From the NCBI GenBank assembly GCA_038225475.1, contig JBBRRA010000005.1, positions 124,001-188,000 of the forward strand: a DNA stretch of 64,000 nt. Direction: 5' to 3'. The notes under the pieces were generated by a model. It had not been told where the DNA came from. It searched no databases and saw only the letters and a program-made list of their open reading frames with translations. Of the stretch, positions 1-9,009 are shown piece after piece. Positions within the stretch are counted from its first letter, which is position 1. Every line of letters starts with the position of its first letter. The position numbers were made by a program, and so were the translations under genes. This DNA is from Polymorphobacter_B sp038225475. GTDB lineage: Bacteria; Pseudomonadota; Alphaproteobacteria; Sphingomonadales; Sphingomonadaceae.

Positions 1-1523
1 TCGATGACGAAAAAGCTCGGCGCGCGCTTGGGCAGCTTGGCGTCGATCTGCCCGGCAAGATTGCCCTCGATCACGCTGAGGGTCGCAAACAGCGTCAGCC
101 CGAGACCGAGTGCGACGACAAGCTGCCGCGTCTGCGCGCCGGGGCGGTGGAGATTGCCGAGCGCCAGCCGCGCCAGCGTGCCCTTGGGGCGCGGCCAGCG
201 CTCCGCCGCGAGCCGGATCGCCTGCGCCAGACCGGCGAGCAGCAGCAGCAGGCCGAGCGCCGACGCGATGAAAATCGCGGCAAACAACCGGTCGGTCGAT
301 TGCGACACCGCGAGCGCTGCGGTTGCCGCCGCCGCTCCGCCGACCAGCGCGACGGTGCGCCAGCCCGGCCAGCGGCGCGCCTCCACCTTGTCGCGGAACA
401 GCCGCGCGGCGGGCAGTGCCGTCGCCTGCGCCAGCGGCCACAGCGCGAACGCCAGCGCGATCAGCAGGCCGTACGCACCCGCCACAAGCAACGGCCACGG
501 ATAAATGCCGAGCGTCGGCGGAACCGGGATCGCGTCGCCGGCCAGCGTGATGACCAGCCACGGCACCGCCGCCCCCAACGCCATCCCGATCAGCACCGCG
601 GCGAGCGCAACGAGGCCGATCTGATACAGATAGCTTCGGAAAATCAGCGGCGTCGACGCCCCGAGCGACTTCAGCGTTGCGATCGTATTCGCCTTGGCCG
701 CCAGATACGCCGCGACGCCGTTGCCGACGCCGACGCCCGCCACCACCAGCGCGGTCAGCCCGACCAGCGTCAGGAACTGCCCGAGCCGGTCGATGAACTG
801 CCGCACGCCGGGGGCGCTGTCGGACCGGTCCTGCAACTGCCACCCGGCCTGCGCGAAATCGTGGCGCAGGCGTGCCGCTGCGGCCTTGGGCGTGATGCTG
901 CCCGGCAGTTTGACGCGGTAGTGCGCGCGGAACAGGCTGCCCGGCGCGAGCAATCCGGTCGCGTCGAGGTCGGCAAGCCGGATAACAGCACCGGGGCCGA
1001 AGCCAAAGCCCTCGCCCGCCTGATCGGGTTCGTTTGCGATGATGCCCGCAATGCGGAAGCTGCTGCTGCCGACCGCGAGCCCCTCGCCCGCGTGCAGCCC
1101 GAGCCGTTCGGCGAGCGCGCTCGACACCGCGATGCTGCCGGGCGTCAACGCCGCGCCGTTGGTCAAGCTGAAACTGCCGTACAGCGGATAGCGCGCATCG
1201 ACGGCCTTCAGCTCGGCGAGCACGCGGTCGTCGGCGTTCGGCTTGCCCGCCATCGCGCGCAGCCGCAACACTTCGGACACGGTGCCGAGCTTTGCCAGCC
1301 CGGCCCGCTCCCCCGCGTCGGCGCGGCGCTGAGTCAGCCGCGCCTCGATGTCACCGCCGAGGATGAGTTGGCCGCGGTCCGACAATCCCGTGGTGATCGC
1401 CGCCGACAGGCTGCCGACGCCGGCCAGCGCCGCGACGCCGAGCACGAGGCACGTCGCCAGGAGCCGCAGCCCATTGAGGCCGCCGCGCAGTTCACGCAGT
1501 GCAAGGCGCAGCGCCAGGCTCAT
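1..1523 (-). CDS. ybbP: ABC transporter permease, FtsX/YbbP family (3' part outside window)
   Basis: Inner-membrane permease of the YbbA-YbbP type. About 507 codons are visible; the family usually has around 800 residues, so the C-terminal part lies beyond base 1. The protein opens MSLALRLALRELRGG, followed by a first hydrophobic helix (LLATCLVLGVAALAG), then a long periplasmic MacB-like stretch, then a cluster of membrane helices (for example LVGLTALVVAGVGVGNGVAAYL) and an FtsX core with the phrase NTIATLKSLGAS. The ATG at 1521-1523 overlaps the stop of the upstream ATPase gene (ATGA), showing translational coupling. With the neighbouring TesA gene this reproduces the common tesA/ybbA/ybbP grouping. 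The transported substrate is not known for this family; lipid or hydrophobic compound export is an inference. Confidence 0.88.
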   Translation of the reverse strand, partial: MSLALRLALRELRGGLNGLRLLATCLVLGVAALAGVGSLSAAITTGLSDRGQLILGGDIEARLTQRRADAGERAGLAKLGTVSEVLRLRAMAGKPNADDRVLAELKAVDARYPLYGSFSLTNGAALTPGSIAVSSALAERLGLHAGEGLAVGSSSFRIAGIIANEPDQAGEGFGFGPGAVIRLADLDATGLLAPGSLFRAHYRVKLPGSITPKAAAARLRHDFAQAGWQLQDRSDSAPGVRQFIDRLGQFLTLVGLTALVVAGVGVGNGVAAYLAAKANTIATLKSLGASTPLIFRSYLYQIGLVALAAVLIGMALGAAVPWLVITLAGDAIPVPPTLGIYPWPLLVAGAYGLLIALAFALWPLAQATALPAARLFRDKVEARRWPGWRTVALVGGAAAATAALAVSQSTDRLFAAIFIASALGLLLLLAGLAQAIRLAAERWPRPKGTLARLALGNLHRPGAQTRQLVVALGLGLTLFATLSVIEGNLAGQIDAKLPKRAPSFFVI

Positions 1524-2239
1524 GCCGCCGCCGTCGCATGATCGCGGATGACCTGCCCGTCCTTCATTTCGATGATCCGGTCGCAGCGTTGCGCCAGCTC
1601 GACATCGTGCGTGATCAGCACCAGCGTCGCGCCGCTGGCAGCCGCCTGCTCGAACATCAGTTCGGCGATCGCTGCGCCGGTTGCCGCATCGAGATTGCCC
1701 GTCGGCTCGTCGGCGAACAGCAGCACCGGGCGGCAGGCGGTGGCGCGCGCGATGCCGACGCGCTGCTGCTCGCCGCCCGACAGTTGCGACGGATAATGCG
1801 TCAGCCGGTGACCGAGCCCGACCGCGACCAGCTCCGCCGTCGCGCGCGCCGTTGCGTCGGCAATGCCCGCCAGCTCGAGCGGCACCGCGACATTTTCGGT
1901 CGCGGTCATCGTGGGGATCAGGTGGAACGCCTGCAGCACGATGCCGATGCGGCCGCGCCGGGCACGTGCCAGCCCATCCTCGTCGAGCGCGCCGAAATCA
2001 CTCCCCGCGACCTGCACGCTGCCGCCGGTGGCGCGCTCCAGCCCGGCAAGGATCGCCATCAGCGACGACTTCCCCGACCCCGACGGTCCAAGGATCGCGA
2101 CATGCTCGCCCGCCGCGACATCGAGATCGATTCCGCGCAGAATATCGACCGCCGCATCGCCTGCGCCCAGCCGGAGCGTGACATTGCGCGCGGCGATGAC
2201 ATTTGGCGGCGGCGGAGCCATAACAGTGGCGATGTTCAT
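1520..2239 (-). CDS. ybbA: ABC transporter ATP-binding protein, YbbA/LolD type
   Basis: Cytoplasmic ATPase partner of the following permease. The 239-residue protein has Walker A (GPSGSGKSS), signature (LSGGEQQRVGIARA) and Walker B (LLFADEPTGNLD), all typical of the MacB/LolD/YbbA clade. I chose the ATG at 2237-2239 (MNIATVMAPP), because the frame's longer start would add 14 residues that run into the divergent tesA start region. An internal start at residue 7 (MAPPPPN) is also possible. The gene diverges from tesA, leaving only about 20-40 bp for both promoters. Family identity is clear; the substrate is unknown. Confidence 0.92.
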   Translation of the reverse strand: MNIATVMAPPPPNVIAARNVTLRLGAGDAAVDILRGIDLDVAAGEHVAILGPSGSGKSSLMAILAGLERATGGSVQVAGSDFGALDEDGLARARRGRIGIVLQAFHLIPTMTATENVAVPLELAGIADATARATAELVAVGLGHRLTHYPSQLSGGEQQRVGIARATACRPVLLFADEPTGNLDAATGAAIAELMFEQAAASGATLVLITHDVELAQRCDRIIEMKDGQVIRDHATAAA

Positions 2240-2279
2240 GAACGCTCCGAGGCTGGCGATGCAGACACCCCGATATGGC

Positions 2280-2933
2280 ATGGCGCGCCGACTTTACCAC
2301 AGTGCTGTCGCCGCATTCGCGCTGGCGCTCGCCGGGCCGGTCGCTGCACAGGTCGTGATGACCTATGGCGACAGCCTGATGGCGGGCTATCAGCTCGGCC
2401 CGAGCGAAGGCTTTGCGCCGCAGCTCGAAGCTGCACTGCGCAAGCAGGGGCGCAGCGTCACGGTGCGCAGCGCGTCGGTGTCGGGTGACACCAGCGCGGC
2501 GGGGCGCGCGCGGTTGAACTGGGTGCTGGCGGGCGCGAAGTCCAAGCCTGACCTGGTGCTGCTCGAGCTTGGGGCAAACGACATGCTGCGCGGCCAGCCG
2601 ACCGCAGCGCTGCGGGTCAACCTCGATGCGATGCTGACCGACTTCGATCGCCGCGGGATTCCCGTCGTGCTGGCGGGGATGCAGGCATCGCCCAATCTTG
2701 GCGCGGCCTATGTCAAGGCGTTCAACCGGATTTATCCCGAGCTGGCGGCGGCGCATCATGTGCCGCTGTATCCGTTCTTTTTGAACGGTGTCGCGGCGAC
2801 GCCGGGGCTGCAGCTGGCGGACGGCATGCACCCCAATCCGCGCGGCGTCGCGGTGATCGTCCACGGCATCCTGCCGACCGTCCGCACCGCGCTCGACCGG
2901 CTGCCCGCAGCGACGCGGGTGGCGGCAAAATAG
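2280..2933 (+). CDS. tesA: Arylesterase / acyl-CoA thioesterase I, SGNH hydrolase
   Basis: Periplasmic SGNH esterase of 217 residues. The N-terminus (MARRLYHSAVAAFALALAGPVAAQ) is a clear signal peptide. All four SGNH blocks are visible: GDSL in MTYGDSLMAGY, the block II glycine in SVSGDTSAAG, the block III asparagine in GANDMLRG, and the catalytic Asp/His in DGMHPNPRG. An alternative in-frame ATG at 2259 would add seven residues; the later start puts the signal peptide at the very N-terminus. It is divergent from ybbA-ybbP, the usual companion genes, and one base separates it from thpR. Family members hydrolyse short esters and thioesters. Confidence 0.92.
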   Translation: MARRLYHSAVAAFALALAGPVAAQVVMTYGDSLMAGYQLGPSEGFAPQLEAALRKQGRSVTVRSASVSGDTSAAGRARLNWVLAGAKSKPDLVLLELGANDMLRGQPTAALRVNLDAMLTDFDRRGIPVVLAGMQASPNLGAAYVKAFNRIYPELAAAHHVPLYPFFLNGVAATPGLQLADGMHPNPRGVAVIVHGILPTVRTALDRLPAATRVAAK

Positions 2934-2934
2934 C

Positions 2935-3474
2935 ATGCACCGGCTGTTCGTCGCGATCGAGCCGCCGCTGCCGGTGCGCGACGGGCTGCTGGCCGCGATG
3001 GGCGGGATCAGCGGGGCGCGGTGGCAGCGCGACGATCAACTGCATCTGACGCTGCGCTTTATCGGCGAAGTCGACCGCCACGCGGCCCACGACATCGCCG
3101 CCGCGCTGGGTCAGGTGCGCGCGGCATCGTTCGAACTGAGCCTTGGCAGCTTCGGCGTGTTCGACCGGCGCGGTGTCCCCGATGCGCTTTGGTGCGGCGT
3201 CACGCCGCAGGACGCGCTGCACGGCCTGTACAGCAAAATTGCGCAAGCACTGGTCCGCGTCGGCATTGCGCCCGAAACCCGGGCGTTTCACCCGCATATT
3301 ACGCTGGCTCGGCTGGGGCGTCGCAGCGGCCCCGTCGAGGGCTTTGTGACCGGAAGCCCGTTGGCGGGCGCGGCGTTCCGCGTCGATGGATTTGTCCTGT
3401 ACGAGAGCCTGCTCGGTCAGGACGGCGCGTTTTACCGCGCCGTCGAGCGCTATCCACTCGCGCCGTTTAAGTAA
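2935..3474 (+). CDS. thpR: RNA 2',3'-cyclic phosphodiesterase (2H family)
   Basis: A 179-residue member of the 2H phosphoesterase superfamily (LigT/ThpR). Both catalytic HxTx motifs are present: HLTLRFIG about 40 residues in and HPHITLARLG about 120 residues in, with the expected spacing. The start MHRLFVAIEPP is typical of the family. The ATG lies one base after the tesA stop, so the pair is probably co-transcribed. Family members open 2',3'-cyclic phosphate RNA ends in vitro; the cellular role is uncertain. Confidence 0.92.
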   Translation: MHRLFVAIEPPLPVRDGLLAAMGGISGARWQRDDQLHLTLRFIGEVDRHAAHDIAAALGQVRAASFELSLGSFGVFDRRGVPDALWCGVTPQDALHGLYSKIAQALVRVGIAPETRAFHPHITLARLGRRSGPVEGFVTGSPLAGAAFRVDGFVLYESLLGQDGAFYRAVERYPLAPFK

Positions 3475-3525
3475 CAGCTGGCGATCGTTAGCCGTGTCTA
3501 AGCAATAATTGGTCGTTAGACGGCG

Positions 3526-3557
3526 TTGACAAGCATCTTTATTCCCCTATTGGGAAT
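3526..3557 (+). promoter_or_regulatory. Candidate promoter with operator-like inverted repeat before pcs-mcr
   Basis: In the 144-bp gap before the propionyl-CoA synthase gene, TTGACA (3526-3531) is followed 16 bp later by TATTGG (3548-3553), a plausible sigma-70 promoter. A perfect inverted repeat, ATTCCC-N5-GGGAAT (3541-3546 and 3552-3557), covers the presumed -10 region, which suggests repression by a dimeric regulator. TCGTTAG also occurs twice further upstream (3485-3491 and 3513-3519). No regulator gene is adjacent. This is pattern reading only. Confidence 0.45.
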
Positions 3558-3618
3558 TTATCCAATTTGAGCCACGATCAACGTCCGATCCGATTCGACG
3601 CCTAATTCCGGAGCCCGC

Positions 3619-6600
3619 ATGACCGTTGCCCCCGCCGCGCCAGTTCATCCGATCGCCCTGCAGCAGCCGCACGCCGTGACCAACCCGGTCCGCACCCGCG
3701 CCATCTTCGATGCGATGCGCGCCGCCGTGCTCGCCGACCCGGGCGCGTTCCACGGCGACGTTGCGGCGCGCACGCTGCACTGGCTGATCGACGGCGCGTG
3801 GCTGCGCTTTGACGGCAGCGCATGGTCGGGCTGGGACGCGGCAACCGCAGCGCCGGTGACACGTGAAATGCCCGGCGGCTTTGCCCCGTGGGCACGCGCG
3901 TTCAACGACGACACGCCGCCGTTCTTCAAATGGTTCGAGGGCGGCGACACCAACGCCTGCTTCAACGAAGTCGACCGCCATGTGCTCAGCGGGCACGGCG
4001 ACGAGGCGGCGTTCATCTTCGAAGGCGACCGCTGGGACATGGCGGCGAACGGCGGGCGCGGCGCGCCGGTCGACTGCTATCCGATTTCGCGCCGGCGGCT
4101 GCTGCTCGAAACCGCAAAATGCGCGCTGGCGTTGCAGGCGCTGGGCCTGAAGACCGGCGACCGCATCGCGCTCAACATGCCGTGCATCCCCGCGCAGGTA
4201 TACTGGACCGAAGCCGCCAAGCGGCTCGGCATTTTGTACACCCCCGTGTTCGGCGGGTTCAGCGACAAGACGCTGTCGGACCGCATCCATGACGCCGGCG
4301 CGCGCATCGTCATCACCGCCGACGGCGGCTACCGCAACGCGCAGATCGTGCCGTTCAAGACGCAATACACCGATCCGGCACTCGACAATTATACCCCGGT
4401 CGGCGCGGCGAAGGCGATCGTCGGCGAACGGCTCGCCTCGCTCGGGCTGGCGCACGAGGTGATCGACGCGATCAACGCCGCGGTCGTCGAAACGCTCGGC
4501 GGCGACGTCACCGTCGAACGCAGCGACGTGATGCGCGGCGTCGGGCGCGCGCTGACGGCGCTCGGGCTGGCGGGAACGCTCGCCGCCGCCGATGCCGCGC
4601 GCATCCGCATCGCGGTCGCCGAGGCGCTGGTCGCCACCCCACCGCGCGTCGAGGCGGTGATCGTCGTTCGCCACACCGCGCAACCCGACCTGATCTGGCG
4701 CGACCGCGACCGCTGGAGCCACGACCTGACCGATGCGGCGGGCGCGCGGCTGTGCGCGGCGGCGGGCGTCGCGAGCGAGGCCGAATTGCTCGCGCTTCCG
4801 GCCGAGGCGTTCGTGCGGGCGATCTGGAGCCTGGTCCCCTGCACGCCGGTCGATGCCGAATTCCCACTGTTCTTCATCTATACCAGCGGCTCGACCGGCA
4901 AGCCCAAGGGCGTCGTCCACGTCCACGGCGGCTTCCTGTCGGGCATCGCGCAAACCATGCAGGTCGCGTTCGACGCGCGCCCCGGCGACGTGATGTACGT
5001 CGTCGCCGATCCCGGCTGGATCACCGGCCAAAGCTATATGATCGCCGCCGCGCTGGTGACGCGCGTCACCAGCATCCTTGGCGAAGGGGCGCCGGTGTTC
5101 CCGCATTCGGGGCGGTTCGCGTCGATGATCGAGCGCCACAAGGTGACGATCTTCAAGGCCGGCGTGACGTTCCTAAAAACCATCATGGCCGATCCGGCCA
5201 ACCTGCGCGACGTCCACACCTATGACTTGTCGAGCTTGCGCGTTGCGACATTCTGCGCCGAGCCGACCTCGCCGTCGGTGCAGGCGTTCGGCATGGCGGA
5301 GATCACACCGCACTATATCAACAGCTATTGGGCGACCGAGCACGGCGGCATCGCGTGGACGCATTTCTACGGCAATGCCGACTTCCCGCTCAAACCCGAT
5401 GCGCACGCATGGGCGCTGCCGTGGGTGGTGGGCGACGTCTGGGTCGAGGCCGACGGCCCGGCGATGTCGGTGCCATTCCCGCGTACCGACGGCCCCGGCG
5501 TCGAATGGCGTCCGGCCGAACCCGGCGAGCGCGGCGAGATCGTCATCGCTGCCCCCTACCCCTATCTCGCGCGCACCGTCTGGGGCGACGCCGAACATTT
5601 CGGCCAGCCCGGCTGGAACGGCGACGCGGCGCGCTATGCCGACAGCTATTGGACGCGCTGGAAAGGCGCATGGGCCTATACGCAGGGCGATTTCGCGGTG
5701 CGCCACGCGGACCACAGCTTCTCATTCCACGGCCGCTCGGACGATGTCATCAACGTCAGCGGCCACCGCATGGGAACCGAGGAGATCGAAGGCGCCATCC
5801 TGCGCGACAAGGCGCTCGACCCCGACTCGCCCGTCGGCAACGTGCTCGTCGTCGGCGCGCCGCACCGCGAAAAAGGCCTGACCCCGCTCGCGTTCGTGGT
5901 CGCCAACCGCAAGCTGACCCAGGACGACAAGCGCCGTCTGACCGACCTCGTCCGCACCGAAAAGGGCATCGTCGCGGTGCCGCAGGACTTCCTCGAAGTC
6001 AGCGCTTTTCCGGAGACGCGCAGCGGCAAATACGTCCGCCGCATGGTCCGCGCGCTGGTCGAAGGCGGCGAGCTCGGTGACACCTCGACGCTCAAGAACC
6101 CCGAAAGCCTCGACGAGCTGAAAAGCGTCATCGCCACGTTCCAGCGCAAGCAGGCGGTCGGCGAAAACCAGCAGATTTTCGAGCGCTACCGCTATTTCCG
6201 CATCCAGTACAACAGCATCGCACCGGGCAAAAAGGTCGCGACGGTGTTCGTCACCAACCCGCCGGTCAACGCGCTTAATGAACGCGCGATCGACGAGCTG
6301 GTCATCGTCGTCGATCACCTGTCGCACCGCGACGACGTGGTCGCGGTGGTGTTCACCGGCGACGGCACCGCAAGCTTTGTCGCCGGTGCCGACATCCGGC
6401 AGTTCCTCGACGAGATCCACACGGTCGAGGAAGCGCGCGTGCTGCCCAACAACGCGCAGCTGGCGTTCAACAAGATCGCGGCGATGGACAAGCCGTGCAT
6501 CGCCGCGATCCAGGGCGTCGCGCTCGGCGGCGGCATGGAGTTCGCGCTCGCCTGCCACTGCCGCATCGCCGAACCGACCGCGCGCTTTGGGCAGCCGGAA

Positions 6601-9009
6601 ATCCGGCTGCGGCTGATCCCGGGTTATGGCGGCACGCAGCGGCTGCCGCGGTTGTTGGCGGAGCGAGGCGGACAGGCCGGACTGGTCAACGCGCTCGAGA
6701 TGATTCTGGGCGGCAGGTCGATCGACGCGGCGACCGCGCTTTCGATCGGGCTGGTTGATGCCGTCGCCGATCAGACGACCGATGCCCTCGCGATGGCGCA
6801 CGCGCGGGTGCGGGCGCTGCTCGATCATCCTGCCGCTGCGCTTGCCGAGCCAGCCACACCTATGGTCGACCTCGACGCAGCGCTTGCCGACCCGCACATC
6901 GGGACGATCCTAAACCAGCTTGAATGGGCCGGACGCGCCGACGCCGGCGCACGGGCGATTGACGCGGTCCGGACCGGCTGGACGCAGGGTATCGCTGCGG
7001 GGCTGGCCCGAGAAGCGCACCATTTTGCAGAAGCCGTTGTCGATCCGAAAGGTGGCAAGACCGGTATCCGCCAGTTCCTCGACAAGCAGAGCCCGCCGCT
7101 GCCGGTTCGGCGCGCCGCAGCGCCGACCGAGCCGCTTCAGCACGGCGCACCCTTCTTTCCCGGCGTCACGCCGCTGCCTGAACATCAATACGCCTTCGGC
7201 ATCGCGCGCGATCTGGCGACAGGCGCACCGCGCTTCGGTCCCCCCGCCACCCACGAGCGCGAGATGATCGTCCCCGTTGACCAACCGAGCCCCAACGACG
7301 CGCTCGTCTACATGCTGACCAGCGAGGTCAACTTCAACGATATCTGGGCGTTGACCGGCATTCCGGTGTCGCCGTTCGACGGGCATGAGAACGACTATCA
7401 GACCACCGGCTCGGGCGGCATCGGGCTGGTCGCGGCGCTCGGCAGCGAGGCGCGCGCCGGGGGGCGGCTCAAGGTCGGCGATCTGGTTGCGGTTTATTCG
7501 GGAACGACCGATCTGCTTTCTCCGCTGGCGGGGAACGACCCGATGTTCGCCGACTTTTCGATTCAGGGCTATGAGACGCCGACCGGCAGCCATGCACAGT
7601 TCCTGACCGTGCAGGCCCCGCAGCTCCACGCCGTGCCGGGCGACCTGACGCTCGAAGCCGCCGGCAGCTATGTGCTCAACCTCGGCACCGTCGTGCGCGC
7701 GCTGTTCACGACGCTACAGATCGAGCGCGGCAAAACGATCTTTGTCGAAGGCTCGGCGACGGGTACCGGGCTCGATGCGCTCAAGACCTCGATCCGGTCG
7801 GGGCTCAGCGCCACCGGGCTTGTCTCGTCGCCCGCGCGTGCGGCGTTCGTGCGCGAGCGCGGCGCGGTCGGCGCGCTCGACCGCACCGATCCGCGCTTCA
7901 AGGCGCTGTTCACTGCCGTCCCCGAAGACGCCACCGCGGCGCGCGCATGGGAGGCGGCGGGCGCTCCGCTGCTCGACGAATATCGCGCGATGAACGGCGG
8001 CAAGCTGGCGGACTACGCCGTCAGCCACGCGGGAGAGACGGCGTTCCCGCGCACCTTCCAGCTGCTTGCCGAGGGCGGCGTGCTGGCGTTTTACGGCGCG
8101 TCGTCGGGCTATCACTTCAGCTTCATGGGCAAGCCCGGCGCGGCTGCGCCCGAGGAGATGTTGCGCCGCGCCAAGCTGCGCGCGGGCGAGGCGGTGCTGC
8201 TGTTCTACGGCCCCGGCTCGACCGCGCTCGCCGACCCGGCGGGGCTCGAGATGATCGAGGCGGCGCGCTCGGCGGGCGCGCGGACGGTGGTCGCCACCAC
8301 CACCGACGGCCAGCGCGAGTTTATCCAGAGCCTCGGCTTCGAGGATGCGATCGCGGGCGTTGTCAGCCTTGAGGACATCGCCCGGCGCGAGGGCAGCAAG
8401 TTCGACTGGCCGGCGACGATGCCGCGACTGCCCGCCGCAAAGGAGGACATCGAGGCGTTCCGCGCGGCGGTGCGCGACTATCAGGACCGGACGATGAAGC
8501 CGTTCGGCGCTGCGGTCGGCAAGCTGCTGCGGTCGCCAGACAATCCGCGCGGCAGCCCCGACCTCATCATCGAGCGCGCGGGGCAGGATACGCTCGGCGT
8601 CTCGACCTCGCTGGTCAAGCCGTTCACCGGGCGCATCGTCTATGCCGAGGACCTGTCGGGCCAGCGGCTGACCTTCTATGCGCCGCAGGTGTGGACGCGG
8701 CAGCGGCGCATTCTGATGCCGACCGCCGAAATCCGCGGCACGCACCTGTGCAACGCCTATGAGGTAACACGGATGAACGACATGATCGCGGGCGGGCTGC
8801 TCGATGTGACCGAACCGACGGTGGTGCCGTGGGAAGGGCTGCCCGAAGCGCATCAGGCGATGTGGGAAAACCGCCATTCGGGCGCGACCTATGTGGTCAA
8901 CCACGCGCTCCCCGAACTCGGCCTGCGCAGCAAGGACGCGCTGTTCGAGGCGTGGGCGGCACAGGAAGCTGCAGCAGCGCAGCATCTCCAAGCGAACGAG
9001 GCGAAGTGA
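3619..9009 (+). CDS. pcs: Trifunctional propionyl-CoA synthase (3-hydroxypropionate to propionyl-CoA)
   Basis: A 1796-residue fusion matching the roughly 1800-residue propionyl-CoA synthase of Chloroflexus and Erythrobacter. Domain 1 (about 90-830) is an acyl-CoA synthetase with the P-loop YTSGSTGKPKG at 421-431, SGHRMGTEEIEGA, and the C-terminal catalytic lysine K804 in ETRSGKYVRR. Domain 2 (about 860-1120) is an enoyl-CoA hydratase with GVALGGGMEFALAC at 966-979 and the two expected glutamates, E994 (GQPEI) and E1027 (LEM). Domain 3 (about 1210-1780) is an MDR reductase of the crotonyl-/acryloyl-CoA reductase type, with EVNFNDIWALTG and a nucleotide-binding loop near 1375 (FVEGSATGTGLDALK). 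The inferred reaction is 3-hydroxypropionate + ATP + CoA + NADPH to propionyl-CoA, with acryloyl-CoA kept inside the enzyme. The stop overlaps the mcr start (TGATG), which strongly supports a shared pathway. Confidence 0.93.
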   Translation: MTVAPAAPVHPIALQQPHAVTNPVRTRAIFDAMRAAVLADPGAFHGDVAARTLHWLIDGAWLRFDGSAWSGWDAATAAPVTREMPGGFAPWARAFNDDTPPFFKWFEGGDTNACFNEVDRHVLSGHGDEAAFIFEGDRWDMAANGGRGAPVDCYPISRRRLLLETAKCALALQALGLKTGDRIALNMPCIPAQVYWTEAAKRLGILYTPVFGGFSDKTLSDRIHDAGARIVITADGGYRNAQIVPFKTQYTDPALDNYTPVGAAKAIVGERLASLGLAHEVIDAINAAVVETLGGDVTVERSDVMRGVGRALTALGLAGTLAAADAARIRIAVAEALVATPPRVEAVIVVRHTAQPDLIWRDRDRWSHDLTDAAGARLCAAAGVASEAELLALPAEAFVRAIWSLVPCTPVDAEFPLFFIYTSGSTGKPKGVVHVHGGFLSGIAQTMQVAFDARPGDVMYVVADPGWITGQSYMIAAALVTRVTSILGEGAPVFPHSGRFASMIERHKVTIFKAGVTFLKTIMADPANLRDVHTYDLSSLRVATFCAEPTSPSVQAFGMAEITPHYINSYWATEHGGIAWTHFYGNADFPLKPDAHAWALPWVVGDVWVEADGPAMSVPFPRTDGPGVEWRPAEPGERGEIVIAAPYPYLARTVWGDAEHFGQPGWNGDAARYADSYWTRWKGAWAYTQGDFAVRHADHSFSFHGRSDDVINVSGHRMGTEEIEGAILRDKALDPDSPVGNVLVVGAPHREKGLTPLAFVVANRKLTQDDKRRLTDLVRTEKGIVAVPQDFLEVSAFPETRSGKYVRRMVRALVEGGELGDTSTLKNPESLDELKSVIATFQRKQAVGENQQIFERYRYFRIQYNSIAPGKKVATVFVTNPPVNALNERAIDELVIVVDHLSHRDDVVAVVFTGDGTASFVAGADIRQFLDEIHTVEEARVLPNNAQLAFNKIAAMDKPCIAAIQGVALGGGMEFALACHCRIAEPTARFGQPEIRLRLIPGYGGTQRLPRLLAERGGQAGLVNALEMILGGRSIDAATALSIGLVDAVADQTTDALAMAHARVRALLDHPAAALAEPATPMVDLDAALADPHIGTILNQLEWAGRADAGARAIDAVRTGWTQGIAAGLAREAHHFAEAVVDPKGGKTGIRQFLDKQSPPLPVRRAAAPTEPLQHGAPFFPGVTPLPEHQYAFGIARDLATGAPRFGPPATHEREMIVPVDQPSPNDALVYMLTSEVNFNDIWALTGIPVSPFDGHENDYQTTGSGGIGLVAALGSEARAGGRLKVGDLVAVYSGTTDLLSPLAGNDPMFADFSIQGYETPTGSHAQFLTVQAPQLHAVPGDLTLEAAGSYVLNLGTVVRALFTTLQIERGKTIFVEGSATGTGLDALKTSIRSGLSATGLVSSPARAAFVRERGAVGALDRTDPRFKALFTAVPEDATAARAWEAAGAPLLDEYRAMNGGKLADYAVSHAGETAFPRTFQLLAEGGVLAFYGASSGYHFSFMGKPGAAAPEEMLRRAKLRAGEAVLLFYGPGSTALADPAGLEMIEAARSAGARTVVATTTDGQREFIQSLGFEDAIAGVVSLEDIARREGSKFDWPATMPRLPAAKEDIEAFRAAVRDYQDRTMKPFGAAVGKLLRSPDNPRGSPDLIIERAGQDTLGVSTSLVKPFTGRIVYAEDLSGQRLTFYAPQVWTRQRRILMPTAEIRGTHLCNAYEVTRMNDMIAGGLLDVTEPTVVPWEGLPEAHQAMWENRHSGATYVVNHALPELGLRSKDALFEAWAAQEAAAAQHLQANEAK

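Noticed and set aside
147..1541. A 464-codon open frame on the plus strand
   Set aside because: It is antisense to the YbbP permease, Arg/Gln-rich without domain character, and the opposite strand has clear family motifs. It is a GC-rich shadow frame.
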